Assembly: GCF_018555385.1 (NCBI RefSeq)
Contig: NZ_JAFEJS010000011.1
Coordinates: forward strand, 1-64,000
DNA: 64,000 nt
Origin: Bifidobacterium santillanense
GTDB lineage: Bacteria > Actinomycetota > Actinomycetes > Actinomycetales > Bifidobacteriaceae
Reading direction: 5' to 3'
Under the pieces are notes generated by a model. The model saw only the letters and a program-made list of their open reading frames with translations, had not been told where the DNA came from and searched no databases. Within the stretch, counting starts at the first letter, position 1, and the number at the start of each line of letters is the position of its first letter. The translations under genes were made by a program, and so were the position numbers. This document shows positions 29,178 to 38,850 of the stretch, piece after piece.

Positions 29178-29211
29178 GATGCCCCGACAGCGCTTATGCT
29201 GTCGGGGCATC
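29178..29211 (+). terminator. Terminator hairpin, 14-bp perfect stem
   Basis: GATGCCCCGACAGC (29178-29191) pairs perfectly with GCTGTCGGGGCATC (29198-29211), followed by TTGTAATT. Confidence 0.85.
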
Positions 29212-29419
29212 TTGTAATTGGACAACGGGTTGGTCATGGTCGGAATTGGAGCGATTCCGCATGGTGACGTGGCGGCGGAGACTGCTACCGTGAGCTTCGC
29301 CACTTTCACCTGTTGCTTTGGTTCGGGGGTTGTTAAGGGGGTACCCTTGAAGTGGGTCGGCAAGGTAGTCGACTGGCTCCTTAACGGAAAGGAAGACAGG
29401 GGTGCAAAGGGGTAAGTAT

Positions 29420-32131
29420 ATGGCGCCGCGCAAGCTCGTGGGCGTGATCGCGGCATTGTGCACACTCGGCGCACTGGCGGTGGTTCCGGCGGCCAACGCT
29501 CTGGATGATGGTTCGGTCGGTTCGACGGCGGTTCCCTACAGTGAGGACGTCGTCAAGACGCTGACGACGACCACGCCTGAAGAAGCTGCGCTTCAGCCGG
29601 CCAAAATTCGTGTTCTGATGGCTCCTGCGGAGTCCGGCTCGCCCAACGGCAACCACGGCATCCTTCAGGACGGCGTGACCGGTACCAAGCCAAACGCGGT
29701 CGCCAAGGACTGGCAGAAGGTCATCGACGCGGCCAAGGAAGGCGACACCGTCACTCTGACCGGTATCGTTTCCTCCAGCCTGACAGTCAGGAAGAAGCTC
29801 ACCATCACCGCCGCCAAGGATGCCGTCGTCACCGGTTCGCTGCGCATCGCCGCCGACGGCGTCACCGTCAAGGGTGCGAACTTCAAGCTCGATCCGGCGA
29901 CGAACGTGAACGGCCAGAACGTCATCGTGTCCGGCGCCAAGAACGTCCGGATCACCGGCAACACGTTCACGATCGCCGCGGGCGATCCTGCGGCTGGCGC
30001 ATCGAACAACAAGGATTGGCAGCCGAGCTCCGTGTGGCTCGAACAGGGTGCCGCGGGCACCGTGATCTCCGGCAACACGTTCAAGCTCGGGCAGGTCGTC
30101 AACAACTCCGCGGTCGGCGTGAACATCGTCGGCAACGGGAGTAAACCGAATGTCGATACCGTGATCAAGAACAACACGGTATCAGCCGGGCCGATTTCTG
30201 GTGCCGGCACATCCGGCTCGATGATGTTCGTCGTCGGCAACGGCAATACGCCGGCCGGCACCTACGGCATCACCGGACTGACCTTCTCCGGCAACACCGT
30301 GACCAACGACACCGGTTTGTCGGCAGATAGTCTCGCACCTACGCCATTGCCGTCACTGCGACCAAGGGCACAACTGTTTCCGGCAACACCATCGAAGGCT
30401 ACGCGGCCGTGTCCTACAGCGTATGGCCGAGTCAGGGGCCGAATGCCGATTTGACGGTGACCGGCAACACGTTCAACTCGTACGTGGGTCTCCTCCTTGG
30501 TTCGTACGTCACCGAGGGCGGTTTGAGCGAGAAGGACAACACCTTCGGCAAGGACACGGTATTCCCGGTCAGCGGTAGCAACTTGCAACAGGGGCAGGGT
30601 CTACAAGAGCCTCACCGAGGCGATCGACACCGTCGGTGTCCGCTCCGTCAGGCTGCTCCGCTCGATCAGCGAGCCCATCGTGATCAAGGAGAACCAGACC
30701 GTGACCCTTGATCTGAACGGCTACACGCTGGCCAACATCGGCCGCCGTCACACGATCGTCAACCGCGGCAACCTGACCATCAAGGATTCCTCCGCCGCGC
30801 AAAGCGGCACTGTCGACAATACATCCGACGGCGCGGCCGCACTCGCGAACTACGTGACTGGCACCGTGACCATCGAATCGGGCCACTTCACCCGTTCGCG
30901 CGAGGCCAGCTTGTACGATCCGGCGACCGACAAGGCCGTTTCCGGCGGCAACTCCTACTACGTGATCAAGAACTTCGGCGTCATGACCATCAACGGCGGT
31001 GACTTCAGGTTCGGCGTCACCGACCCGGGCAACGTCGGCTACAACTCCAGCCTGATTGCCAACGGCTGGTACTCCGCGAACGAGAGTCCGGAGAACAATC
31101 CGTACGGTGGCGAGGACGGCGCCGGCGCGACGCTGAACATCACCGGCGGCACGTTCACCGGCGGCAAGATCACCATCAAGAACGACGACCACGGCTATCT
31201 CAACATGACCGGCGGCACCGTCGTGCAGCCCACCGAGAACTTCTACGCGGTGCTCAACTACAACGTGGCGAAGATCACCGGTGGTACGATCACCGCGCCG
31301 CTCGTCCCGCTCGGCGCCAGTGGCATCAAGGACGCCGCCGCGGACAAGGGCGAGACCCTCGTCGGCGGTACGGTCGAGATCAAGAGCGAGAAGGGCTACG
31401 CCCTGCGCGCGCTCGACAACGGCAAGCTCGAGGTCACCGGCGGCAAGTTCTACTCCGGCAATAAGAAGGGCGTTTCCGAACTCAAGCCGAGCACGCACGG
31501 CACCCCGTCCATCTCGATCTCCGGCGGCCGCTTCAACGTGGAGCCCACGGAGAAGGAGCTCGCCTCCGGCTACGTCGTGACGAAGGACGACGACAAGACC
31601 TACCCGTACGAGGTGGTCAAGTGGACCGCGCCGAAGCCGGACCCCGATCCGACCCCGACGCCCACGCCTACGCCGACCCCGACTCCTACCCCCACCCCGA
31701 CTCCGACGGTGACGGCCGTTCCGGTGTACCGCGTCTACAACCGCAACTCCGGTCTGCACCACTACACCACGAGTGAGGCGGAACGCGACCATCTGGTGGC
31801 GCTCGGCTGGCGTGACGAGGGCGTGTCCTTCAAGGCGGCCAAGAAGGATTCCTCCAACGAGAACCTCAAGCCGGTCTACCGCGAATACAACCCGAACGAC
31901 GGCAACCACAACTGGACGATGAGCCTTGCCGAGCACAGGCACCTCGTGGCGCTTGGCTGGCATGATGAGGGCATCGCCTGGTACGTGGACGCCTCCTCGT
32001 CCGTCGACGTGTACCGTCTCTACAACCCGAATTCGGGCGAGCACGTGTACACGACCAGCTGGGTCGAATACCAGAGCGTCGGCCGTGCCGGTTGGCATCA
32101 GGAGGGCGTCGCCTGGAAGAGCCTGAGCTGA
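29420..32131 (+). pseudogene. Secreted beta-helix / DUF5648 protein broken by two compensating frameshifts
   Basis: The frame opens at ATG 29420 (after AAAGGGG) with a signal peptide ending PAANA, then imperfect right-handed beta-helix repeats (VTVKGANF, VRITGNTFTI, VISGNTFKL). Near 30325-30335 the similarity moves to the next frame (SRTYAIAVTATKGTTVSGNT and onward), and near 30585-30600, at a GGGG run, it returns to the original frame (VYKSLTEAIDTV). Read literally, translation from 29420 stops at 30454. With a 1-nt loss and a 1-nt gain undone, one protein of about 900 aa results, ending in a PT linker and three DUF5648 repeats. That end is about 88 percent identical at DNA level, by eye, to the end of the LRR gene at 24570. 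Real decay, phase-variable shifts or assembly errors are all possible. Confidence 0.75.
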
Positions 32132-32187
32132 ATCGGATGTCTCCGGCTTGTCGATAGACGGCTGGGCATCATCTGACGACACAAAGC

Positions 32188-32233
32188 ATGTGGGTTGGTT
32201 CCCCGCGGTATTTCGCGGGGAACCAACCCACAT
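32188..32233. terminator. Bidirectional terminator, 20-bp perfect stem
   Basis: Bases 32188-32207 and 32214-32233 are perfectly complementary around a 6-nt loop. It lies between the convergent beta-helix gene and the GT2 gene, next to the stop codon of the latter. Confidence 0.88.
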
Positions 32234-32236
32234 CGT

Positions 32237-33268
32237 TTACTTCATGCTCTTGATTTTCAGATCGTAGATCTGTTTTTCCAAGAGCCGAATCCCATAGGTG
32301 ACGGCGCAGTGTACGCGCTGCAGGGGAGCGAGTCGCTTGAGCAGCGAAGCAAGTTGTTTTCTATCGTCCGCATACTGTTTCTGACTGGTTCCATCGCCGA
32401 AATCCGGTGCGGAGCGCGATTCGCCGAGCTGCTCGACCATCGTGTAGTAGCTGCGGGCGGGGCAAATCCCCTGCTCGAAACACAGTCGGAAATTCGTCGC
32501 GCCGGCCACGAAGTTATCGTGGTAGAAGCCGAAGCTGCGTTCCTTGTGCGTCACCGAACCGCTCGACTGCAGCCAGTTGTACAGGTTGACGTTGAGGTCC
32601 GCCACCTTGTCCATGCGTGAATACAGCTCGCCGGCCACCATCACGTCCTGCGCGTACATGCCCTCCGGGAAGCGGATGTCGTCCCATAGCTCCCTTCTGT
32701 ACAGTCGGCACCAGTTCGCCTCGTTGAAGTACCGCGCTTCGGTGTTGCGGCCGAGCTTGTCGCCGAGCAGACGCAGGGTCTTGCAGAACACGGTCTGATA
32801 CGCCTCGAGCGGATGCGTGAACACGGAGATGTTCGCGGGCTCCCGTACGCCCTGCGCGGCCTCGGCGGCCACGTTGTCCAGCTGGGAGACGCCGAACTGA
32901 CGCCATCGGGCCTTGCTCATGTCGGCGCCCGTCTGCAGCAGCGCGTGCAGCAGCAGTTCGATGTTGCGCCGATCGAGAATGTCATCATTGTCGGCGAATG
33001 CGATGTACTCGCCGTGCGCGGCGTCCAATCCCGTGTTCTGGGCCTTGGCGATGCCGCCGTTCGTCTGATGGATCACTCTCACGCGCGTATCCTGCCGTTC
33101 GTACGTATCCAGAATCTCCGGACTGGAGTCGGTCGCGCCGTCGTCGACCAGAATCACCTCGAGATCTTCGTACGATTGCCCCAGAATCGAATCCACGCAA
33201 TACCGCAGATACCGTTCGGCGTTGTACACCGGGACGATGACGGAAACCAGCGGAGAGGCTGCTGTCAT
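32237..33268 (-). CDS. GT2 glycosyltransferase
   Basis: A 343-aa GT-A enzyme. It has PLVSVIVPVYNAERYL (residues 6-21), VILVDDGATDSS and the metal-binding motif FADNDDILDRRN. The C-terminal region (about residues 120-343) is aromatic and charged and shares order and motifs with the protein at 34683-36050, for example ALEAYQ or PLEAYQ, NTEARY and ARSYYTM or GRSYYTM. The two are paralogues. ATG 33268 follows AAGGAG. It would add a sugar to a growing glycan or lipid at the cytoplasmic face. The donor may be UDP-galactofuranose because glf lies next to it, but this is inference from position. Confidence 0.88.
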   Translation of the reverse strand: MTAASPLVSVIVPVYNAERYLRYCVDSILGQSYEDLEVILVDDGATDSSPEILDTYERQDTRVRVIHQTNGGIAKAQNTGLDAAHGEYIAFADNDDILDRRNIELLLHALLQTGADMSKARWRQFGVSQLDNVAAEAAQGVREPANISVFTHPLEAYQTVFCKTLRLLGDKLGRNTEARYFNEANWCRLYRRELWDDIRFPEGMYAQDVMVAGELYSRMDKVADLNVNLYNWLQSSGSVTHKERSFGFYHDNFVAGATNFRLCFEQGICPARSYYTMVEQLGESRSAPDFGDGTSQKQYADDRKQLASLLKRLAPLQRVHCAVTYGIRLLEKQIYDLKIKSMK

Positions 33269-33502
33269 GATTGCAACTCCTTGGATTGTTGATGCGGCAT
33301 CCGGCTGTCTCGACGGTATCGGAAGCGGCCGGCCTCAGTACTCAGATTGTAAGGCAAGGATCTCCGATCCTCGATCCGGGTGAAGACCCGGGGAAGAGGG
33401 TGCGGATACAATTAGTCACCGGTATCCCGATGAATCGGCCTTCTGTCGATTGTCGTCGCGGACAATGACAGCAAGCACATAGGACACAGGAAGGTTGATT
33501 CC

Positions 33503-34678
33503 ATGGTGGAGAATACGCAGTATCCGGACCTCGTGATCGTGGGCGCGGGCCTGTTCGGCCTGACCGTCGCGCAGCAGGCGGTGGAGCACGCGGGTGCGCG
33601 GGTGCACATCATCGACGTGCGCGACCACATCGGCGGCAACGCGTACTCGTACTTCGACAAGGAGACGGGTGCGGAGATCCACAAGTACGGCGCGCACCTG
33701 TTCCACACGTCCAACGAGCGCGTGTGGAAGTACGTCAACCGCTTCACCGAGTTCACGAACTACGTGCACCGCGTGTACGCCACGCACGACGGCGTGGTCT
33801 ACCCGCTGCCGATCAACCTCGGCACCATCAACCAGTTCTTCGGCAAGGCGTACACGCCGGCCGAGGCGAAGGCCCTGATCGAGGAGCAGGCCGGCGAGCT
33901 GGCCGGCACCGACCCGCAGAACCTCAACGACAAGGGCATCCAGCTGATCGGCCGCCCGCTGTACGAGGCGTTCATCAAGAACTACACGGCCAAGCAGTGG
34001 CAGACCGACCCGGCCGAACTGCCGGCCTCGATCATCAAGCGCCTGCCCGTGCGCTTCAACTACGACAACCGCTACTTCAAGGACACGTGGGAGGGCCTGC
34101 CGAAGGACGGATACACCGCGTGGTTCGAGCGCATGATCGACGACCCGCGCATCACGGTCGAACTGGGCGTCGACTTCTTCGACGAGACGCAGCCGTACAA
34201 CAGGAAGGCCCTGCAGGCGGCGGGCGTGCCGGTCGTGTACACCGGCCCGATCGACCGCTACTTCGACTACGAGCTCGGCGACCTCAAGTGGCGCACGGTC
34301 GACTTCAAGGAGGTCCGCTACGCGGAGGACGACCACTTCGGCTGCCCGGTCATGAACTTCTCCGATTCGGACGTGCCGTACACCCGCGCCATCGAGTTCA
34401 GGAACTTCAACCCGGAGCGTGCCGATTCGTACACGCCCGGCAGGACCGTGGTGTGGGAGGAGTACTCCCGCTTCGCCGAGCGCGGCGATGAGCCGTACTA
34501 CCCGATCAACACCGACGAGGACAAGGCCCTGTACGCCCGCTATGCGGAAAAGGCCGCGGCCGAGCCGAGGACCGTGTTCGGCGGGCGCCTGGGCACGTAC
34601 AAGTACTACGACATGCACAACGTCATCGACACGGCCCTGACCGCGTACGAGGAGCAGGTCGCGCCGCTGCTCGGCTGA
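33503..34678 (+). CDS. glf: UDP-galactopyranose mutase
   Basis: A 391-aa flavoenzyme that interconverts UDP-galactopyranose and UDP-galactofuranose. The FAD-binding motif VGAGLFGLTVAQQA is at about residues 13-26. YGAHLFHTSNERVW, the conserved FIKNYTAKQW and the C-terminal GGRLGTYKYYDMH motif are all present. Length is normal for Glf. ATG 33503 follows AGGAAGG. A -10-like TACAAT is at 33404-33409. It lies between two minus-strand GT2 genes, only 4 bp from the stop of the second. Its presence indicates that galactofuranose is part of a surface glycan here. Confidence 0.97.
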   Translation: MVENTQYPDLVIVGAGLFGLTVAQQAVEHAGARVHIIDVRDHIGGNAYSYFDKETGAEIHKYGAHLFHTSNERVWKYVNRFTEFTNYVHRVYATHDGVVYPLPINLGTINQFFGKAYTPAEAKALIEEQAGELAGTDPQNLNDKGIQLIGRPLYEAFIKNYTAKQWQTDPAELPASIIKRLPVRFNYDNRYFKDTWEGLPKDGYTAWFERMIDDPRITVELGVDFFDETQPYNRKALQAAGVPVVYTGPIDRYFDYELGDLKWRTVDFKEVRYAEDDHFGCPVMNFSDSDVPYTRAIEFRNFNPERADSYTPGRTVVWEEYSRFAERGDEPYYPINTDEDKALYARYAEKAAAEPRTVFGGRLGTYKYYDMHNVIDTALTAYEEQVAPLLG

Positions 34679-34682
34679 CCGC

Positions 34683-36050
34683 CTACTCCAGCTCCTCCGG
34701 CATCGGCGTGTACTGCGACTCGCTCATCGACGCGGGCAGCCACTTCCTGACGCCCTCCTCGAACAGCCTCATCTGGTGCACACTACCGCACTGCAGACGC
34801 TGCCTGAAGGTCAGCATGCCGCGCAGCTCCTCGAGCTCGGCCGTATCCAGCTCGAACTGCCGCTGGTTCTCCGGCTCGTCGAAGTCCGGCGCGGTCTTCG
34901 CGCCCGAGTACGCGGTCGTCATCGTGTAGTAGCTGCGTCCCGGCAGGATTCCGCGCTCGTGCGCGAACCGGAAGTTCGCCGTTCCGGCCGTGAACGTGTC
35001 GTGGTAGTAGCGGAAGCGCCGCGCGGGCCGTGCACCCGTGGCATCGCCGTCCGCCGCCGTTGCATCGGCGGCGCCGGCGGCGGACGATGCGCTCGCCGGC
35101 TCGTCGACGCCGGCTTCCGCAATATCCGCGGCTCCGTCGGTCGCCCCGCGACCCGCCGCGTCGCCGTCCTCCCGCAGCCACCGGTACAGCACCACGTCCA
35201 CGTCCGCGACCTTGGCCATGCGCGAGTACAGCTCGCCCGCGGCCAGCAGCTCCGGCGAGTAGATGTCCTCCGGCAACCGCACGCCGTCCCACACCGACGC
35301 CCGGTACAGCCGGCCCCAGTCCTCGTCGTGCAGGTACCTCGCCTCGGTGTTGTGCCCGAATTCGTCGCCGATCACGCGCAGGCTCTTGAGGAACACGCTC
35401 TGGTACGCCTCGAGCGCGTCCGTGAACACGGTCACCGTCTCCGGTTCGCGCGCGCCCTCGGCCGCCGTCTCCGCCACGCCGTACAGCTGGTCGATCGTGA
35501 ACCGCTCCCAGCGCGACTTCGCCATGTCCGCGCCGGTCTTGATCAGCGCGTGCAGCAGCAGTTCGATGTTGCGACGGTCAAGCACGCCGTCGCTGCCCAC
35601 GAACGCCACGTACTCGCCGTGCGCCGCATCCAGCGCCGCGTTGCGCGCCCGCGCCGCGACGTCCCCGCGTTCCGTGTCATCCGGACCGTCACCCTTATCG
35701 TCCTTGAGGAAGATCGTCGTCACGCGGTCGTCGCGCCGCGCGTACTCGTCCAGGATCGCCGGTCCGTCGTCGACCGACCCGTCGTCGACGAGGATCACCT
35801 CGAGGTTCGCGTACGACTGTCGCAGGATCGAGTCGACGCAGAACCGCAGCGTCTCGGCCGCGTCGCGCACCGTCACGATGACCGTGACGAGCGGCGGGCG
35901 CGACGCCGCGTCGTCGGTCGCCGCGACGAACTTCGGCGTCGCCCGCCCCGCGCGGTTCGCGCGTCGCGCCGCGCGCTCCTCGCCGGTCGGTTCGATCGCG
36001 GCCGGCGCCGGAATCTGCGATGACATGTGCGGTTCCTGTTCCTGCGTCAT
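34683..36050 (-). CDS. GT2-like protein with degenerate DxD motif and low-complexity insertion
   Basis: A 455-aa paralogue of the GT2 enzyme at 32237-33268. It has an extra N-terminal Ala/Arg-rich extension of about 50 residues, then VTVIVTVRDAAETL and VILVDDGSVDDG. Where the paralogue has ADNDDILDRR this protein has VGSDGVLDRR, so two of the three acidic residues usually seen at the metal and donor site are gone. A loop enriched in Ala, Asp and Gly (about residues 297-345) interrupts the C-terminal domain. ATG 36050 follows GAGAGGAG. It may be an altered or inactive transferase, a regulator of the paralogue, or an enzyme using different residues. The 3' end abuts glf (4-bp gap), with no terminator visible. 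Confidence 0.8.
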   Translation of the reverse strand: MTQEQEPHMSSQIPAPAAIEPTGEERAARRANRAGRATPKFVAATDDAASRPPLVTVIVTVRDAAETLRFCVDSILRQSYANLEVILVDDGSVDDGPAILDEYARRDDRVTTIFLKDDKGDGPDDTERGDVAARARNAALDAAHGEYVAFVGSDGVLDRRNIELLLHALIKTGADMAKSRWERFTIDQLYGVAETAAEGAREPETVTVFTDALEAYQSVFLKSLRVIGDEFGHNTEARYLHDEDWGRLYRASVWDGVRLPEDIYSPELLAAGELYSRMAKVADVDVVLYRWLREDGDAAGRGATDGAADIAEAGVDEPASASSAAGAADATAADGDATGARPARRFRYYHDTFTAGTANFRFAHERGILPGRSYYTMTTAYSGAKTAPDFDEPENQRQFELDTAELEELRGMLTFRQRLQCGSVHQMRLFEEGVRKWLPASMSESQYTPMPEELE

Positions 36051-36242
36051 GGACTCCTCTCAGACCGTACGACGTATATATCCGACTAACAGCGACTTCA
36101 TAACCTATCCGACCCGCCGCCCAGCCGCCGCGGATACGCGATTCCGCCCCAATAACTCCATGCCGTCTTCATACGAGCTTCACGATTTGTTCGAATCCAG
36201 CCCCGCGGGCGACGATTCCGCGTTTCGGCTAAGCTCGATTCC

Positions 36243-37040
36243 ATGGCCAATTCCTCACGCATGACGTCGTACCAGCGACGGGAGCAACTCATCCGCATCG
36301 GACGGTCGCTGTTCGCGGCCAAGGGGTTCGAGGCGGTGAGCGTGGAGGAGATCGCCAGTCACGCGAAGGTCTCCAAGCCGATTGTCTACGAGCATTTCGG
36401 TGGCAAGGAGGGCCTGTACGCGGTGATCGTCGACCGCGAGATGCAGGCGCTGACCGGCACGCTCACCGCCGCGCTCGAGGACCCGACGATGCACCCGCGC
36501 CAGATCGTCGAACGCACCGCCCTCGCGCTGCTCACCTACATCGAGGAGAACGCGGAGGGGTTCCAGGTGCTCTCGCGCGATTCGCCGAGCACCGACCCGT
36601 CCGGCTCGTTCAGCTCGCTCCTCGGCGACATCTCGATGCGCGTCGAGGACCTGCTCACGGCCACGTTCAAGCGCCAGAAGCTCTCTCCGAAGGGCGTGCC
36701 GTACTACGCGCAGATGCTCGTCGGCATGACCGTGTTCACCGGACAGTACTGGGCGGACCGGCCCAAGGTGAGCAAGGAGCAGCTGGCCGCGTACATCGTG
36801 GACCTCGCCTGGCACGGCCTGAGCCGGCTCGACTCCAAGCCCAAGCTCATCTTCGAGGGGCGCAAGGCCGTCAGGCGTGCGGCCGGGGGCGCCGGGAATG
36901 TCGAGGACAAGACTCCCGAGGGCGAGGTCGGGCGGTCCGACGCGACGGAATCCGCGCCGCACGGGGCGACGGCCGACGTTCCGTCCCCGTTGTCCCCGGG
37001 CGAGTCCGGGGCCGGTCATGAGGTCGACGGGTCCATCTGA
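36243..37040 (+). CDS. TetR/AcrR-family transcriptional regulator
   Basis: A 265-aa regulator. The N-terminal TetR helix-turn-helix spans about residues 10-56 (RREQLIRIGRSLFAAKGF, then VSVEEIASHAKVSKPIVYEHF). The ligand/dimer domain follows to about residue 205, and a low-complexity tail rich in Gly, Glu, Ser and Pro extends beyond residue 210, making it longer than usual (about 200 aa). TAAGCT at 36230-36235 ends 7 nt before the ATG and no ribosome binding site is seen, so the mRNA is probably leaderless. It is divergent from the degenerate GT2 gene. The 192-bp gap between them could hold its operator, but I see no clear palindrome. The target is unknown. Confidence 0.88.
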   Translation: MANSSRMTSYQRREQLIRIGRSLFAAKGFEAVSVEEIASHAKVSKPIVYEHFGGKEGLYAVIVDREMQALTGTLTAALEDPTMHPRQIVERTALALLTYIEENAEGFQVLSRDSPSTDPSGSFSSLLGDISMRVEDLLTATFKRQKLSPKGVPYYAQMLVGMTVFTGQYWADRPKVSKEQLAAYIVDLAWHGLSRLDSKPKLIFEGRKAVRRAAGGAGNVEDKTPEGEVGRSDATESAPHGATADVPSPLSPGESGAGHEVDGSI

Positions 37041-37175
37041 CGGCGGCCGGCCCGCCGCCGGAACGTGAGCCGAAAAGTGCAGAAAGTGTGGGTTAGCGCC
37101 GCCCTAGCCGAATGAGTGCTAGTGTGTGGCGTTGAAAGTTACCACCAGACTTGTGATGTTGAGGACCGAGACCAT

Positions 37176-38222
37176 ATGACACAACCGGCGACGCCGACGG
37201 CGAAGACGCTCACCTTCGTAGTTCCGGCCTACAACATGGAGACCTATCTCGAGCGCTGCGTGCACTCGCTCACGGCGGCGAGGCGCATCGACGACATCGA
37301 GGTGCTCATCGTCGACGACGGCTCGAAGGACTCCACGCTCGAGGTCGCGCAGGCGTTCGAACGCCGCCTCCCCGGCGTCGTGCGCGCGATCCACCAGCCG
37401 AACAAGGGCCACGGCGGCGCGGTCAACACCGGCATCGCGGCGGCGCGCGGCATGTACGTGAAGGTCGTGGACGCCGACGACTGGGTCGGTCCGGAGTCGC
37501 TCGAACAGGTGATGAGCGTGTTGCGCGACGAGGCCGTGGGCGACGACCCGGTCGACATGCTCGTGACCAACTACGTGTACGACAAGGTCGGCAAGCGCCA
37601 CAAGCACGAGGTCAACTTCCGCCACGCGATGAAGGCGGGGGAGCGCCTCACGTGGGACGACATGGGCCACTTCGGCCTCGCCGAGTACATCCTGATGCAC
37701 GCGCTGATCTTCCGCACCGACGTGGTGCGCCGGTCCGGCATGCAGCTGCCCGAGCACACGTTCTACGTCGACTTCATCTACGCGTATCAGCCGTTCCCGT
37801 GGGTGCGTTCCCTGCGATACCTGGACACGCCGTTCTACCACTACTTCATCGGACGTGACGGCCAGAGCGTGCAGACCGACGTGATGATCCGCCGCGTCGA
37901 CCAGCTGATCCGCGTGAACCACTGCATGGTCGAGGCGACGCCGGAGCGCGGGACCGTGCCGGACGGTCTGTACAAGTACATGATCCACTTCCTCGCGATC
38001 GAGAGCTCGGTGGCGAGCGTGTTCCTGATCCTCTCGCGCGATCCGGAGAACTACGAGAAGAAGCGCCAGCTGTGGCGCGACATCGAGGCCCATTCCGAGT
38101 CGATCTACAAGGATGTGCGCCGCAAGCCGATGTCGCGCGCGCTGAACCTGCACGGCTCGGTCGGGCGTTTCGTGATCCGTTGGGGCTACAAGGTCGCCGA
38201 GCGTGTCGTCGGCTTCAACTGA
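37176..38222 (+). CDS. GT2 glycosyltransferase
   Basis: A 348-aa GT-A enzyme with FVVPAYNMETYLERCVHSL (about residues 13-31), VLIVDDGSKDST, HGGAVNTGIAAARG and the acidic motif VVDADDWVG. The C-terminal region has aromatic YHYFIGRDGQSV, typical of transferases in capsule and EPS loci. The ATG at 37176 (MTQPATP) is preceded by TTGAGGA about 14 nt upstream; the longer frame from 37116 has no support. It belongs to the second glycosylation segment with glf and the two paralogous GT2 proteins, but stands alone between the TetR gene and the small membrane protein. Acceptor and donor are unknown. Confidence 0.88.
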   Translation: MTQPATPTAKTLTFVVPAYNMETYLERCVHSLTAARRIDDIEVLIVDDGSKDSTLEVAQAFERRLPGVVRAIHQPNKGHGGAVNTGIAAARGMYVKVVDADDWVGPESLEQVMSVLRDEAVGDDPVDMLVTNYVYDKVGKRHKHEVNFRHAMKAGERLTWDDMGHFGLAEYILMHALIFRTDVVRRSGMQLPEHTFYVDFIYAYQPFPWVRSLRYLDTPFYHYFIGRDGQSVQTDVMIRRVDQLIRVNHCMVEATPERGTVPDGLYKYMIHFLAIESSVASVFLILSRDPENYEKKRQLWRDIEAHSESIYKDVRRKPMSRALNLHGSVGRFVIRWGYKVAERVVGFN

Positions 38223-38397
38223 TCCGTCTCGCCCCGTCTGCGGGGTGGCGATTCGGTTTCCCAGATGATCACCCCGATCGGTGCTGGACGTTTCCGTCCC
38301 ACGTGGTGAGCGCCGGTTGCGGTTCCTCGGCCTGCGAGTAGGCTTTCTTCGGTTTGCCAGGCGATGAGCCGTTGCGAGAACGAAGGAGTGTGCAATC

Positions 38398-38850
38398 ATG
38401 CAGGACGAGAAGAAGAAGTCAAAGAAGGGCCTGATCATCGGCGTCGTCGCCGTGATCGTGGTGGTCGTGGTCGCCGTCGTGGCGTTCATGCTGACCAACG
38501 GCGGCGGCAAGGCCTCCGCCGAGTCCATCGAGAACTGCCAGCTGCAGGTCGAGGCGCTCGCCGCCCATCAGGAGGACCTGAAGACTACGCAGGAGTCGGC
38601 CGACGAGGCGGCCAAGCTCACCGCCAAGGACGTGCAGGACCCGTCTGTACTCAAGGATCTCAAGGCGGCTCGGGCCGAGGTCGACGCGCTCGGCGACGCG
38701 CCGACCTGTCCGGCCAACGGCTCGCAGCAGGACGTCGACAACGCCATCCAGTCCATCCGCGATTACGCCGACAACCTGCGCGGTGCGACGAGCAGCCTCG
38801 ACGCCGCCGCCAAGGCCGCGATCGCCTCTACCGGCGCCGACGCGGAGTGA
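38398..38850 (+). CDS. Small single-pass membrane protein with extracytoplasmic helical domain
   Basis: A 150-aa protein: a short basic cytoplasmic start (MQDEKKKSKKG), one very hydrophobic valine-rich helix at about residues 11-31, then about 115 residues rich in Ala, Glu, Gln and Asp that look alpha-helical. Two Cys (in ENCQL and PTCPA) could pair outside the cell. ATG 38398 follows AAGGAG. No family is recognised. It has no lipobox. The position after a GT2 gene could suggest a link to surface glycan synthesis, but the 175-bp gap means this is weak. Confidence 0.65.
   Translation: MQDEKKKSKKGLIIGVVAVIVVVVVAVVAFMLTNGGGKASAESIENCQLQVEALAAHQEDLKTTQESADEAAKLTAKDVQDPSVLKDLKAARAEVDALGDAPTCPANGSQQDVDNAIQSIRDYADNLRGATSSLDAAAKAAIASTGADAE

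Noticed and set aside
33416-33427. Further LacI operator before glf
   Set aside because: CACCGGTATC matches only one half of the TACCGGTA palindrome and is not symmetric.
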